From Fratercula arctica (Eukaryota > Chordata > Aves > Charadriiformes > Alcidae), in assembly GCA_947846985.1 (NCBI GenBank), contig CANTUZ010000001.1, forward strand, positions 109,323,757 to 109,387,756: DNA of 64,000 nucleotides, written 5' to 3'. A program made the position numbers and the translations under genes. The notes under the pieces are model-generated. The model made no database searches. It was given only the letters and a program-made list of their open reading frames with translations, and was not told the origin of the DNA. This document shows positions 37,327-49,195 of the stretch, in pieces (positions within the stretch are counted from its first letter, which is position 1; every line of letters begins with the position of its first letter).

Positions 37327-38948
37327 GTAAGTACAGCTCACGTGCTTGGCTATAGACATTGGCCTGCATTGAAACCTGCATTGAAGCCTCACAGCTGAGT
37401 GCAGCAGAACTTTACAGCTTTATAGTCTTTCCCCTAGAGACTCATCATTATTCTTGACGGTTTGCCTCTCTGAGCTTTCCCAAATGAGAAGGGGAAGTCT
37501 CCAACTTGAACTTCTTGAGGCTTGGTTTGCATAACCAGTGTGACGGAGGTCCATTAGAGCCTTGGATTTGGTCCTGTCGGATGCTCTGTTAGAGGGAGGA
37601 CTCAGTGGACGTCTTTGATTTGGCCTTACCTTTTCTAGATCTCAGTTCAGTGAAATGAGACTATCAGATCATATATCAGAGAGGTGTTTTAAAGATATAA
37701 TCAGTCATATCTATGAGGCACACAAATGCCCCATGGGGAAAAAACCCACAGTTTAGGATGATATTGGTAATGTTGTATTTAGTATAGTAATTGGGATGTA
37801 TATTCTAAATGAAGGCTGAAGTTATACTCTAAAGTATGATTGTTCCTAAATAGAAATACATATTTAGTAAATGAGTAACTCAGGATGAATTCTGTGAGAG
37901 TTCATTCCATGTACTGAATGAAAAAGAATCCAGCAGAAACACCTACCTTAGCAAGTGATTAGAATTTATACCATGGTATGTACAAGCAAATGCGATAAAT
38001 TAGGGGTGCAGGGACACGTTTCATTCCTAGTTTTTAAGTGCTTAGCTTTTCACTGTTAATATTCCTTCAGTGAATTTTTATGTTGTATGTAATGATATGT
38101 AACTCATTCAGTGCTGACCCTATTCAATATGGAACTACCATCAGGAAGCTTGTTTGTTGCTTTGCATGCCTAAGGAAGAATTTCAAGCTGAACAATCTAA
38201 GTAGTCGCTATTTGTGGGCCAGTCTGTCTCTGCTTCTAGAGTAGAGGAAGGAAGAGTGGCAGGGAACTGGTTAACATTCCCTGACTCTCAAGTTTCATTG
38301 GCTATATTCCTAGGTTATTCTGAAGCACCTCATTGTCTAACTTTTAACGCTGTCTGTGACTTCACAAGCTACAAATTTTTTACTTTATTTCTTTCAACTA
38401 CACTTCTCTTTCACTCTATAAGCACCCTTTATAGCCAGGAAAATGTTGTCTTATGGGATTCAGGTGAATTCTCAGTTTGGGCTAAATTTAGTCTGTTTGC
38501 ATCAAGGAAAAGAGAAAATCTCTCTTAATCAGTGAACAAAGAAACTGTTCGGACACAGTAAAACAAAATGAACTAAATAAAGCTAAGTAAAATTGCCTTT
38601 TTTTCTTGAGAGAGATGTCAAGAGTGCTTTACGTATCATTATGCAAGAAATACAAGCACTCTGCATTGCCAAGGAGGCAGCAAGAAATGTAATCTTTGAA
38701 ATGTAAAGCATCTAATGAAACCAAAGAAAGAAACTGAAATACAGTTCAAATCTGTCAGTAGGATAAAATATGTTCTTGAACAGCTTAAAGATATTTATGT
38801 ATATAGGATTATAATTTTAAAGCTATACATGTATTCACAAACAAAACTTAAATGCCTTAGTTGAGGAACTTGCTGCCTGAGAAGGTAGGTTTTTTCTGAT
38901 ATCTTTTGTTTTTATGAAGTTAAAAATATATCCCTTGTTTTGAAACAG
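37327..38948 (+). other. ROBO2: ROBO2 short intron splitting Ig2
   Basis: This phase-0 intron of 1622 bp has a GTAAGT donor and a TTGAAACAG acceptor. It splits Ig domain 2 between the two cysteines. It is AT-rich, with no recognisable repeat or gene. A 104-codon frame at 38214-38528 has no identifiable domain. Confidence 0.93.
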
Positions 38949-39069
38949 ATACGTGGTGGGAAGTTGATGATCTCCAATACAAGAAAAAGTGATGCCGGCA
39001 TGTACACTTGCGTTGGGACAAACATGGTGGGGGAGCGAGACAGCGATCCGGCAGAGCTGACTGTCTTTG
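38949..39069 (+). CDS. ROBO2: ROBO2 coding exon, second half of Ig domain 2
   Basis: This exon completes Ig2. It reads [20 protein letters not shown], then [20 protein letters not shown]. It contains the DAGMYTC motif of the F strand, with the second disulfide cysteine at 39009-39011, which pairs with the cysteine in the preceding exon. The acceptor is TTGAAACAG before 38949 and the donor is TTTG|gtaaag at 39070. Its length of 121 nt is 40 codons plus one base, so it starts in phase 0 and leaves one G that joins the AA at 49057 to form Glu. [12 protein letters not shown] and [10 protein letters not shown] match ROBO2; ROBO1 has TYTRKSDAGKY and GERESEVAEL at these places. The opposite strand has an open frame across the exon, but it is a shadow. 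No frameshift or stop is present. Confidence 0.96.
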
Positions 39070-41707
39070 GTAAAGCAACTCAAGCTTTTGTTTCCTTTTC
39101 ACTACAAATGTCATAAACTGAATTGACCTGGATGACTCATCAAAATATGAGACAAAACAAGGTTAACAAAACACAATAGTACTGCTTAAGCTGCATTTCA
39201 CAGTTTCTGGAGGAGACCGGGTTTCAAAGGCTGCAATTTATAATTATGGAGCTGTGATGGCTCAACATTTTCCTTCTAAGTGCATAGTTTCAATCTAATT
39301 GCAGGTCCTTAGTGGTATGCATACACTCAGAGACAGTAACGCAGGACATAATGCTCTCCCTCACAAAATTGCCAAATGTAATTAAGCTACTTCTAATACA
39401 GTTGACAATGCCTGCTTAACAGAGATTTGGACCAGCATTGACTATTTAAATAATTCCTTATTCCTGTGGGGTTGTGAAATCAAATCTTTGTAGGGGAGCA
39501 CAAAAGAGCTCAATTGATCAGTAAAAAGTCATTGGAGAAAATCCTGAGATCAACTTTTTGAACATATAGAGATACTTTTGTCATTTGTTTTTTAAAGGGC
39601 ATGAAACAGCTTTGCATCCTGTAAGCCAGGGCATCATTTAGGTTTTTGGTGCTGCTGAATGAATCAGAAATGAATAGGTTTCATGTGTGAAAGAGCTTCC
39701 AGACCTGATGGACAAGACAAGTTGTTAGGAACATTTGCCCTATGGTTAGGGTCTAGAGCAAGAATAGAGTAATACTGAACCTAGAGCTGGATCCATCCTG
39801 CTAATAACTGGATAAGAAGCAGAGCTGCAAAATCCTGCTGTGGTACATCTTGCAGTCATGATATTTCTATTTACCATTAGCTGTGGTTTTGTAGGAATTA
39901 GTCAAGACGTCTTGAGGAAACAAGAGAAAGTCAATAAGGAAAAAAACCCTCACTGCTAAAGAAAACACATACATGCATATAAAAAAGAAAGAGAAATAGC
40001 ATTAACGTTCCCTCCTGCTTCACCTCTTTGATATCCTTGATACAATACCAAAATTCCAAACAAGACTGCTTGTAATTCCAGTAAGACTTTTCATAGAAAT
40101 CCTAAGATCCTTTCTGAAGCAGATGCTCGTAATTTTTTCACCTTCTGCCTAGTATGGTGCACTGGAAAGCCCAGTCATACATATTGCCATCTGTGTTTGC
40201 ATGTATATGAAAGTCAACATCTGTTTGTCCACTTTAACAAAAACATATTACGGGATTCACAAAAGGCATAGAAAAATTTCTGCGAGACAAGATCCATGAG
40301 TGACTGAGGATTTGCTGCTTTCCAGCATTACAAGACTCTAAAGGCTTCCACTGCTCTTAGTTGGTTGTGGATTCATGGAAGCATATGACTTAAAGTTAGA
40401 ACTAGTGTACCTTGCAAAAAAACACAGAAAGAATCTCTATCAAATTATCATGTGCTTTGCAGCCAATCTGTTGAAGTCGTGCCTTTATACAGATGAAAAA
40501 GAGACATGACATATCTTCTTCATCAGTTTAAGTACTGATAATCTCTGGTAATACTCCCTGTGGATAGCAAGCAGATTGCAGTCCTAAACTACAAAGCCTT
40601 AAGAAATCCTTAAGAAAATAATTTGTTAAAAAGCATTGAACTAGGAATAAAAACTGAAATATGCATGTAATTTCATGTCCTGCAGAGCTACGAAAAGTAT
40701 TAGGTTTGTCTTGATAGCCAATTACAATATCCTGATTTGTTTTATTACTGGATTTAATCATAGCAATCAATTTGTAAAATACAATCTAAGCCTGTTTTGT
40801 GAATACTGAAAAAAATCAGCAATAAATGAAATTAGACATTTTAGTTCATCATAATTGTGTCAGCCTACCTAAAGAAAATTTTATTTCAATTTCCTTTCCT
40901 ATCTGGGTATAGCTTCCTATCGAAAACTCCCCTTATATCTAGGTATTCCCTTCCTGTCTTCCTTTTTGCTGTATGAGAACAGCATCTGGGAAGCAGGCAC
41001 TCAGGTTATGGTCTGCTGTTTGACAAGACGATTTGACTATCCTGTGTCCATTTTCTGTTTGCCACCTGGCCCTGAAGCTCTACGTTGGTGTGTTGGGTTC
41101 ACTGTATAGATGTGTCCAGGTTAGTCCTGGTCCACTCTGTACAAAAGAAAGGTGGCTTGGCTTTGCCTTCCACCAGCAGAACAGTTGTATTCCGTTCCTG
41201 GGCTCCAGGCGGCAGCTCGTGTGTGGGTGGGGGCGTGCACTGGAGAGCATTATCCATGATGTTTCCAGGAAGCAATGTATCTACTGGACAGTCCAATCAG
41301 TCTAAGCATACACAATAAATCCAATAAATCCAGCAATTCTGGGAAATGTCAGATTGGCTGTGCATGTTCAGATAGACTTTACAGAACACAGGCAGAACCA
41401 CGGGTCATCTGTTAAGTCCGCAGCCTTCCTCTAATAGGACTCACAGGTTTGAGGAACATGGGAATAGTGCAAACTTTGAGGAAAAATATGCTAAAAATAT
41501 CATAATACTTATATATTATTCATGTGCCCAACTTTAACTGTTTTGAACATATTTGAAAACGGACTTTATAATTAAAATTAAGATATCTTAGCTAAGAGAC
41601 TTAGAGAATTTAATAAAGTGGCTGGCAAGCCTACAGCTGGTGCTGATTCTGGAGAGGAATGTGTATTAATTAGCTGATTATTAATGTCTCTATTCCTTTT
41701 CCAAATT

Positions 41708-41766
41708 AAAAAAAAAAACAAAAAACAAAAACCAAAACAAAACAAAACAAAACAAAACAAAAACCA
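41708..41766. repeat. A-rich (AAAAC)n repeat
   Basis: An A run followed by CAAAA-type units, five of them perfect. Simple repeat. Confidence 0.92.
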
Positions 41767-42060
41767 AATCCTTTCCATAGTGTGAAGGGGCCTTAGTAAA
41801 CACACTACTCTGTAGGAAAAGGAACTGTTTCATACTAGTTGTCAAACCTTTCCAGGAATCAGCCACTTGTTACTTTTGGCTTTGCAAGTTTTTGTGTAAT
41901 ACCTGAAGTTAATTTCTGCATGTGACTCCTGACAGATCTCTGGCTCCCTGTACAGTAAATTTAGCTTGAGGCATTGCCTCTGGAAAAACTGAGTCAGGGT
42001 GGTGGTAACTGGTGGCCCGAGGGGAACAGCATGGAAACCTAGCCTAAAAGATTACAACTT

Positions 42061-42070
<10 letters not shown>

Positions 42071-42094
<24 letters not shown>
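42071..42094. repeat. Poly-A tract, 24 bp
   Basis: Uninterrupted A24. No AATAAA within the preceding 40 bp. Confidence 0.92.
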
Positions 42095-44131
42095 TTAAAA
42101 TGGACAATAAGAACCTTGGAAAGAAGTAGGAGGAGAAAATGAAAGTTTCTCATATGCAGAATGTATCCACTTGGCTGAGTACTCATTCAATAATCTTTGC
42201 TGAGAGATAGCTGTGGATAACACATGTAGAACTTCACAAAACAAGTAACTTTTTTTTTCAACTCTGCCTGCATAGGAAACCTAGTTTTCAACATTTAGGC
42301 ACTGCTAACAGCATACTGTTAGCATCGGTGCAGATTGCATTTCTTTTGTGCCCAAGTCATGATTTTTCTACTAGCAGAAATTTGCCAGACTTTCACGGTA
42401 AACTATCATAAAGCAAACTGATTATGTAAGCGGTGCTTCCCCAAATTATTCCTGTGTTTTGAATAGTGACAATGATACATTACATTTTGTTAATCTTCTC
42501 TTTCAAGCGCTCCTGCTAGTTTTTGCCTTTATGAGGCTCCAAGGCGTGATCTCGGAGTAAAGCAAGAAGGCAGGGTCTGTCACAGACTCTAAGTTGGCCT
42601 TTACATGAAGTTAATAACTAATCCATCAATCCAAACGTTCACAAAAAGAGGCAGCATGGTACTTTGTTATTATGGACACGCTATTCTAAAGGCCAAATTC
42701 AGAAGTGTAAGTGACACAAATTAAGCTGCTTTGTTTGTGTTTGGGCTCATAGCCTTTGGCTGAACAGACTTAACGGCAGATGCAAAACAGAAACAGTTTC
42801 ATTCCAATTTGTTTGTAAATACATAACATGGAGCCAGAAATTAAATAAAGTAAGAATTACTGTTTAAGTTAACCTTTTATCATTTTGTCATACTACTGCA
42901 CTGTTCTCAGATAAGTATTCAAGTTAACTATTTCAGACTCCTTTTTGTTCCTTTGGACTTAAAATGGTATGTTTGAAGAGAATGTACAAAGGTATATCTT
43001 GTATATTGATTCTGAAGCTCAGTGAAATCAATGAAAGCCTTAATATATCAACTTCAAGAGGCTGGCATCAAGCAGTGGAAAAAGATATATTTAGAAGAGC
43101 CTCAAAAGGATATAAAGCATAACTGAGAAGAGTACAAAAATATCTTAAAAGATATGTCAATTCAGACATATTAAAGATTGTTTTGGGTTAATCTTTGATT
43201 TTGAGCTTTGGTACCTGAACCTTTTTTCAGCTAATAAGGTCCTGTGGGATGAAGAGGTATTTTTGTCTGATGCTTGAAGAAGTATTTGTGTTTGATGTTC
43301 TCTAGACATTGTCAGGCTGAAAGAGATACCATAGTTCCAGAAAGAGCGTACTATGATGACATGATGTTACATGAAAAAAAATCCAAAGATCCCTTAATGA
43401 AGACACTGCGCTCCATTTTACTTTCCTGCACTCTGAATATGTGGAAGGCCTTAGCAGAGAGTCTTGTCACATTGTATCCTGGAAATTAGTCTCAGAAGCT
43501 TTCCCAGCCATGTGGAGAAAAAATCAGTTACACATTCACAGTTCAAGAGAGAGAAATTGGCAGTGTGTATTTTGTCCTTCAGAGCAAAGCTCCTCCTATT
43601 TTTCTTCAAATCCTTGTATTTCTCATTTGCAGTGTACTTGTGGCAGTTTGCAAAAAGACAGTTTGGCTTTGCAATATTTTTTATCCACAGATACTGACAA
43701 GTTGTAATAAGATAATGATACTGCTGTGAAAAATGGTCTGATTTGTTCTCCAATGTCCGCACCTAATGCTCAGCAAAAACTGAAATTAACAGGGTTGTAG
43801 ATATATATAAAAGAAGAAAAACACTAACAACTGATAAAAATCATTATCCTTTATTTGCATGTGCCTCTTAACAGTGCTCCGGGCTTTTACTGTGCAAGCT
43901 CATCACATCTTGGATACTATTTAGAGTGTAGAAGTTTGCAATGTCTACACAAGTGCTTGTTTCTCAAATGCAAAATGGAAAAGTGCCTAAAAAGAGGCAG
44001 TAGAATAATGTCTTTAAATATAAAACCATCTGCTTTTGTAATTGTATTTTCATTTATTTAGCCAACATAGGTAAATTTAGTGTGATTCTAATATCCTGTC
44101 TTCTTCTACATCGTCATTTTTGGCAGAGCGC

Positions 44132-44163
44132 TTTACTTTATCCAGATTTTACTTTATCCAGAT
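44132..44163. repeat. Perfect 16-bp tandem duplication
   Basis: TTTACTTTATCCAGAT occurs twice without a gap (44132-44147 and 44148-44163). A second, unrelated tandem duplication lies 40 bp downstream. Confidence 0.95.
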
Positions 44164-44202
44164 CATGTTGCAGTTAATGAGATATCTACACTATTGACAG
44201 CA

Positions 44203-44228
44203 TTCTGAAACTTACTTCTGAAACTTAC
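44203..44228. repeat. Perfect 13-bp tandem duplication
   Basis: TTCTGAAACTTAC occurs twice in direct succession, followed by a partial third start (TTC). Confidence 0.95.
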
Positions 44229-45284
44229 TTCCAACCATCTAATGTTTTGGGTTTTTTTCCTTTACATCAGAACACTACAGTGAAAAAAGCTTTTATTTTT
44301 AAATTATTTGCTATTAAATCCCTCCCCAAAGCCTTTTAATTTGTGTTTTAATACTTCTTTCTAGAACACAAAAACATTTTAAAAAAATGATGCCTTCTCT
44401 TCAGCAAAGACAGAGAAAACAGTTCTAAATCAGATTGAGCCTCTACATTATGGGGACCATCAAATCCTTCACTCTAGCAGTTGCCTCAGCAGAGAAAATA
44501 TATTAAGGTAGTTAGGATCATTTTAATTAGATTGAGGTCCCATATATGGCTGTCTAACTTTTTGAGGAACAGAGAAAGGGCAATAATACATCTGAAGGTC
44601 ATCTGAGTCTCTCTAACAGACTGTGATACTCAGACCGATTGCTAAATAGAGGAAAAATTGAGTTCTCGGGTTAACTCATGTCAGCACCCAAAGCAAGGAA
44701 AGGATTTTCCTATGTTTCTGGTTAGGATCAGTTCTGTAGGTTTTCTTGCAGCACATGCCTCAAGCACTGCAACAGATTGTAGGTGTGTGTCCAGATTAAC
44801 AATCCCCTTTTATAACTGCAAGCAAAGTTTATTCTGAAGTTATAAAGGTCACCCTAGTAATAGCATGACTGGCTGACATGACATATAACCATGACCTATT
44901 TTATAGTTCTCTTCAAAGATTTTTAATATTCATCAGAGAAAGTCTGGGAAGTGGGTACTTTATTTACTCAGTGAAAGCTTATAAAATAGCTATATTAAAA
45001 TTTTTATATGTATCTATGATTTTAATTTATTACCCTCTCTTCTTGTTTCTCAAATATATTGTGTTCTGAACGCTGTTGACAGAGTAACAATGTTTAAGTG
45101 TACCACAAGGCTTTATTTATGGGCAATCCATATCAAAAGAAAAAAATAAAAAGGTTGTTTCTCAAGTTTAGCTCTGAAACTAAATTTGACCTGGCTGTGT
45201 GAAGAAACCTTCTTTATTTAGCATGCTTGGGCAAGCAGCGCTCCGTCTCCTGAGAGATTAACACTGTAAGCAAGTTATACAGGT

Positions 45285-45400
45285 GACTCAAATCCAGTTA
45301 ATCTCACATAAAGAATGTTAATTGCATTGGCAATGGCATTCACTCTGATCACTTTATAGCTGCGTAATTAGCTATCGGACATATTCAGAGGGTTGTCTGA
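45285..45400. promoter_or_regulatory. Candidate conserved regulatory block (weak)
   Basis: Contains GTTAATTGCATTGGCAATGG and TATAGCTGCGTAATTAGCTA, a cluster of homeodomain-type TAATT cores with an internal palindromic TTGC/GCAA arrangement. It reads like a developmental enhancer, but conservation is untested. Confidence 0.2.
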
Positions 45401-46509
45401 GTGATACAAATACAGGAAACAACATGAGAGAGAGCTCGTTCTTTCCTGATTCACACTGTGCAAAATGCAGAGATGATGGAAAAATGGAAATAGCCATTAT
45501 TGGTATTTGCATGTCCTTGCTAACTGGGATCTGTCCTTACATAGCTGTTTATTTTCTAGCAAATTCTTAACTGTTTTGGAAAATACACAATTTGAGAAGC
45601 TGATGTGAAACAAACGTGTGTATACTCCTAAATTGCTTTGATGTGGAATCAAGTGATTTACCTAATGCCCTTTGGGCCGTTTATGGTCTTATCAGCTGGG
45701 TTGTCCTCAAAATGTGAGAGGAATTTATTTTCTCATCTCCTGTATACAAGCAGTTACAGCCAAAAGTAGCAATTTCATAAATACGTATACGTTAGTTTCT
45801 TAGCTGTTTACAGGCAGCTTATATAAACATGGTGTAAAATAATTTTTGTACGCAGAACAAGCCAACATACAGGCACATGCAGAGTTATTTAAATTCAATG
45901 TGGATGAACCAGGGTCTCTAAATCACCTATGAGGACGCTGATCTGGATCTCAATTTCTTGATTTAGGATCATCTCTTGAAAAACAAATACCAAAATGAAG
46001 AGCGTATTGTGTATGAGCTCAGAGCAGCGGTTGTTCTGAGCTCTTCTGATAAGATACTGGTGCAAACTTACAGAAAGTTTCATTTAGATATTCCCTTCTA
46101 GATCCACATAATTACAGACAGGCCAAGCGCATTGCTTGCTTTTGTTACTTTGTCCAGTTTTAATAAGTTTTAAGGCTTCATCTAAAACTGAAAGGCTTTA
46201 TCCAAAATTTTCCATGACTGATCGGAAAACTGAGGGTTTGGTTTCTTTTTAATTGCCAAAATAATTCATTCTTCTCTAAGAATGTTGAAGTTCCTGCAGT
46301 TTGGAGGTGACAGGGGTAATTGGAGAGAAATGGAGAAGGATTTGAAGGAGAGGAACAGAGGATACTTTTTTCCTAAGAAGTGCAGGTCCCTCATATTGAA
46401 TAATAGGGACCTAAAATTTGATGGGAAATAGCTACACTATGCCAGAGATGTAGTTTTTTTTGGTTGTCCAAAAGATTTTCACTAAATTTAGAAAATTATG
46501 CCCCTTTCT

Positions 46510-46535
46510 AAAAAAAAAAAAAAAAAAAAAAAAAA
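46510..46535. repeat. Poly-A tract, 26 bp
   Basis: Uninterrupted A26, the longest homopolymer in the window, at the left edge of a G/A-rich block. No AATAAA just upstream. Confidence 0.92.
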
Positions 46536-46559
46536 TCTTCAATTCATACGCCAGAGACA

Positions 46560-47280
46560 ACAGGTTAAATGCAGTCTGAACAGCATTTTCCTGCAACTGC
46601 ACTGCACTCCTGCTGCTGTCACTTTCCTGGGATGATGCTTCAACCGATTTTTCTTGTGTCCTGATTGTGGATGGGCTTGTATCTGGGTGGCACAGAGAAA
46701 AGAAGCTCCAGTTCAATTGTAGTTCGAGCACACAGTAGAGAAGAGTCAGTTTGCTGTGAGGTACGAAGGAGAGAGAGCCATGGATAGCTGGAAAGGAGAC
46801 TGGACTTGTGGACTTGCTGGGTTCCAGCTGTGAAAAGCAATATCGTGAGCTAGGAGGAGACAAATCAGCTAAGGAAGCAGCTGACAGCTGGAAAGAGCGG
46901 GCACAGCCAGTGGCTGGAACAGAGAGGGACTTGAGGCACTGTCACAGGCTGGCAAAGACACATAGGTGAGGTTAGGAGCAAACCTAGCTGGAAACTGGGA
47001 AAGGTCAGGAGATTACATACACAGGGAAGAAAACATCTGATGAAACACACTCAGGACAAGGAGCTGTAGTGCAGGTTATATATGGCTTGTACACAGACTT
47101 GAAACAGGGAATAAAGACTGAGATGCCTAGGTGCAGAAAGAGACTAGAACTGAATTTACTTGCCCAAACGCTGCTGGAACCTGCAGGTCGCTGGCAGGAC
47201 TGGGAATTGGGACCAAAGCCATAGCTTGGGAGAAATGGGGAGAAGAATCTCTGCCCTTTAGACATGTTTTTATCTCTAGC
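46560..47280. other. G/A-rich intronic block of unknown nature
   Basis: About 700 bp, purine-rich on the + strand and GC-richer than its neighbours, with recurring AGCTGGAAA/GGCTGGAA words. No reading frame with a domain and no match to CR1 was recognised. It may be an unrecognised old repeat or LTR fragment. Confidence 0.35.
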
Positions 47281-47545
47281 ATCTGAAAAGGTGCTATAGA
47301 TTCTTGAGCATGTCTATTATTTGCTGACAAAATATGTTTTTCCCCAGTGAATAGGTCCCCTTGCTTGTATCATGGAATTCCTATGTGATGCTGTCACTCA
47401 TTTACATAATTGTTAACAGGTGGTTTTGTGTCCCTTATTTTCTGTCTTAATATTCTGATTTGTAAAAGTAGTGAACACTTTATCAGCTGCAACTGAATTC
47501 AATGGAAGTTGAGCTTTGAACACACAAAATTAATGCTAAATTCTC

Positions 47546-47561
47546 AAAAAAAAAAAAAAAA
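47546..47561. repeat. Poly-A tract, 16 bp
   Basis: Uninterrupted A16 in intron, no associated element recognised. Confidence 0.85.
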
Positions 47562-49056
47562 TAGCAGTTTTGTGTCTCAGGTTGAGCATCAATATTTAGC
47601 AGAATTTTTTTACCTTACTTTCTTAGATCTCCATCGCACCTCAGAAAGAAGCTATGAAAATAAGTGAGTTGTTTATGAAGCATTAAGAAAGGTGTAATGG
47701 AGGTCATAAGGAAATTAATTATTCTGCCTTTGAAGTGAAGTTTGACTAGTATGACAGGAGGCCACACACGAAATGGTACAACTAAAGTAAAATATTAAAC
47801 ACCTGCTCATTAAATGAATACCAACAATCTGGAGATATTTTGGGAAAAAATAGTGTGATCCTATAATTGCAGCCAGTCCCATAAGTCATAAACAGAAAGG
47901 AAGTGATTAAAGGGCACACAGACAGCCTTAGTTCTGGCACTGAGGCACTGCATGCTTGATTTTGCAACCTTATTAATGTTCTTTTATTTATTTTTTTTTA
48001 ATTATTTGTATATAATAAACATGGATAGCCAACCCACAAACTCAGCTCTGTAGTTATCAAGACAAACTGCCTGAGTCAGAATCTAGTATTGCTTACATCT
48101 GTGTGAATTTTGAATAATTTTTTAAGTGACATCATACCTTTCAACTTTCTGAGAATGAAATGTGAAACATAGTGTGTAACCAGTTTTAAATGTCTTTATA
48201 ATAAATCCCTGTCTTGAGCAGAAATACTGCTTCATATAAACCCAGTCTTATAATGGTTTGGCTCTAGCATAAATAATTTATGACAATAAAAGTGTGGTAT
48301 GGCTAGGAGAGGACAGAACAAAATTTATGCAATTTAAAGGCAACTTAGAAACTAACCCCAGTGACATCCTTTCAAATGAAATTACCGGTACTTTGAGTTT
48401 GTACCAGTATAACTGAGATCAGATTGTGGCTCTGCATCTGGATTTTAAGCAGGCCTGTACAACATTATGATGATTAATAATATTTGTCGTCGTGCAGGCT
48501 AACATAACAAGGATAAACAGAACTTATTATTCAGATCTTAATTTAGTTTTCCGTGGTGAAGTTAGCGATGGGGATGAGGGCAGCTCTGACCTCTGTACGA
48601 TAGTCCACAATTGTCTGAGATGCATAACACAGAGTTTACATTTTCCTCCGAAGCATCAAGGTATTGATTATTGCCAAAGGCAGGCTATATCTCCACTGGC
48701 AGCTCGTGCATCGCTAGAGCAGGCAGGAGCTTTTAGGTTACGCTTTGTGTATGCAGCGGTGCAGAGCCAAAATGTTCACACGAAGGGCACCGTCTTGGAG
48801 ACCTCTCTGCTGGTGTGGCAGGTGGGCAGTCAGTGCAAGCACAGGGCTCCTTCTGGTGGCACTCAGCTCTTGCCTCTCCCGACTGGCAAGCATCTTCCAG
48901 GCTCTTTGTGCACATCATCAGTTCCACTTGTCTGAATTTGTGGAGCTCAGCCTCCTTTCTTCGTTCTGTGAATCAGTAAACAAAAAGATGCTGAAAAGTC
49001 AAAAGTGTTCATTTCAACCCTCTGACTCACTAAGGAATTTTAATGTCTCTTTCAAG

Positions 49057-49195
49057 AACGGCCCACGTTTCTCAGGCGACCGATTAACCAAGTGGTGCTG
49101 GAGGAGGAGGCTGTGGATTTCCGGTGCCAGGTGCAGGGGGATCCCACACCCACAGTCCGGTGGAAGAAAGACGATGCAGACTTACCAAGAGGAAG
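49057..49195 (+). CDS. ROBO2: ROBO2 coding exon, first half of Ig domain 3
   Basis: This exon begins Ig3. With the G left by the previous exon it reads [20 protein letters not shown], then [20 protein letters not shown] and ADLPRGR. The first Ig3 cysteine is at 49125-49127 and the Trp at 49161-49163. The acceptor is TGTCTCTTTCAAG before 49057 and the donor is GGAAG|gtgag at 49196. The 139 nt give two bases, 45 codons and two bases, so the last Arg codon is split with the next exon, which is not in the window. [19 protein letters not shown] is diagnostic for ROBO2; ROBO1 has [20 protein letters not shown]. Compared with human ROBO2 from memory, there is Asp for Glu before FRC and Thr for Gln in GDPTPT, both conservative or loop changes. 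Another + frame is open across this exon for 176 codons but is not the real one. Confidence 0.96.

Larger units (their letters stand above)
39070..49056 (+). other. ROBO2: ROBO2 intron between Ig2 and Ig3
   Basis: This phase-1 intron of 9987 bp has a GTAAAG donor and a TTTCAAG acceptor. It contains simple repeats (an AAAAC tract at 41708-41766, A24 at 42071, A26 at 46510), two short tandem duplications near 44.1-44.2 kb and a G/A-rich block at 46560-47280. No CR1 copy or gene was recognised. A 147-codon frame at 48492-48935, just upstream of the Ig3 exon, shows no domain. Confidence 0.93.

Noticed and set aside
37169..49195. ROBO1, ROBO3 or ROBO4 as the gene identity
   Set aside because: [21 protein letters not shown] and [19 protein letters not shown] are ROBO2 signatures; ROBO1 differs at all three places, and ROBO3/4 are more distant.
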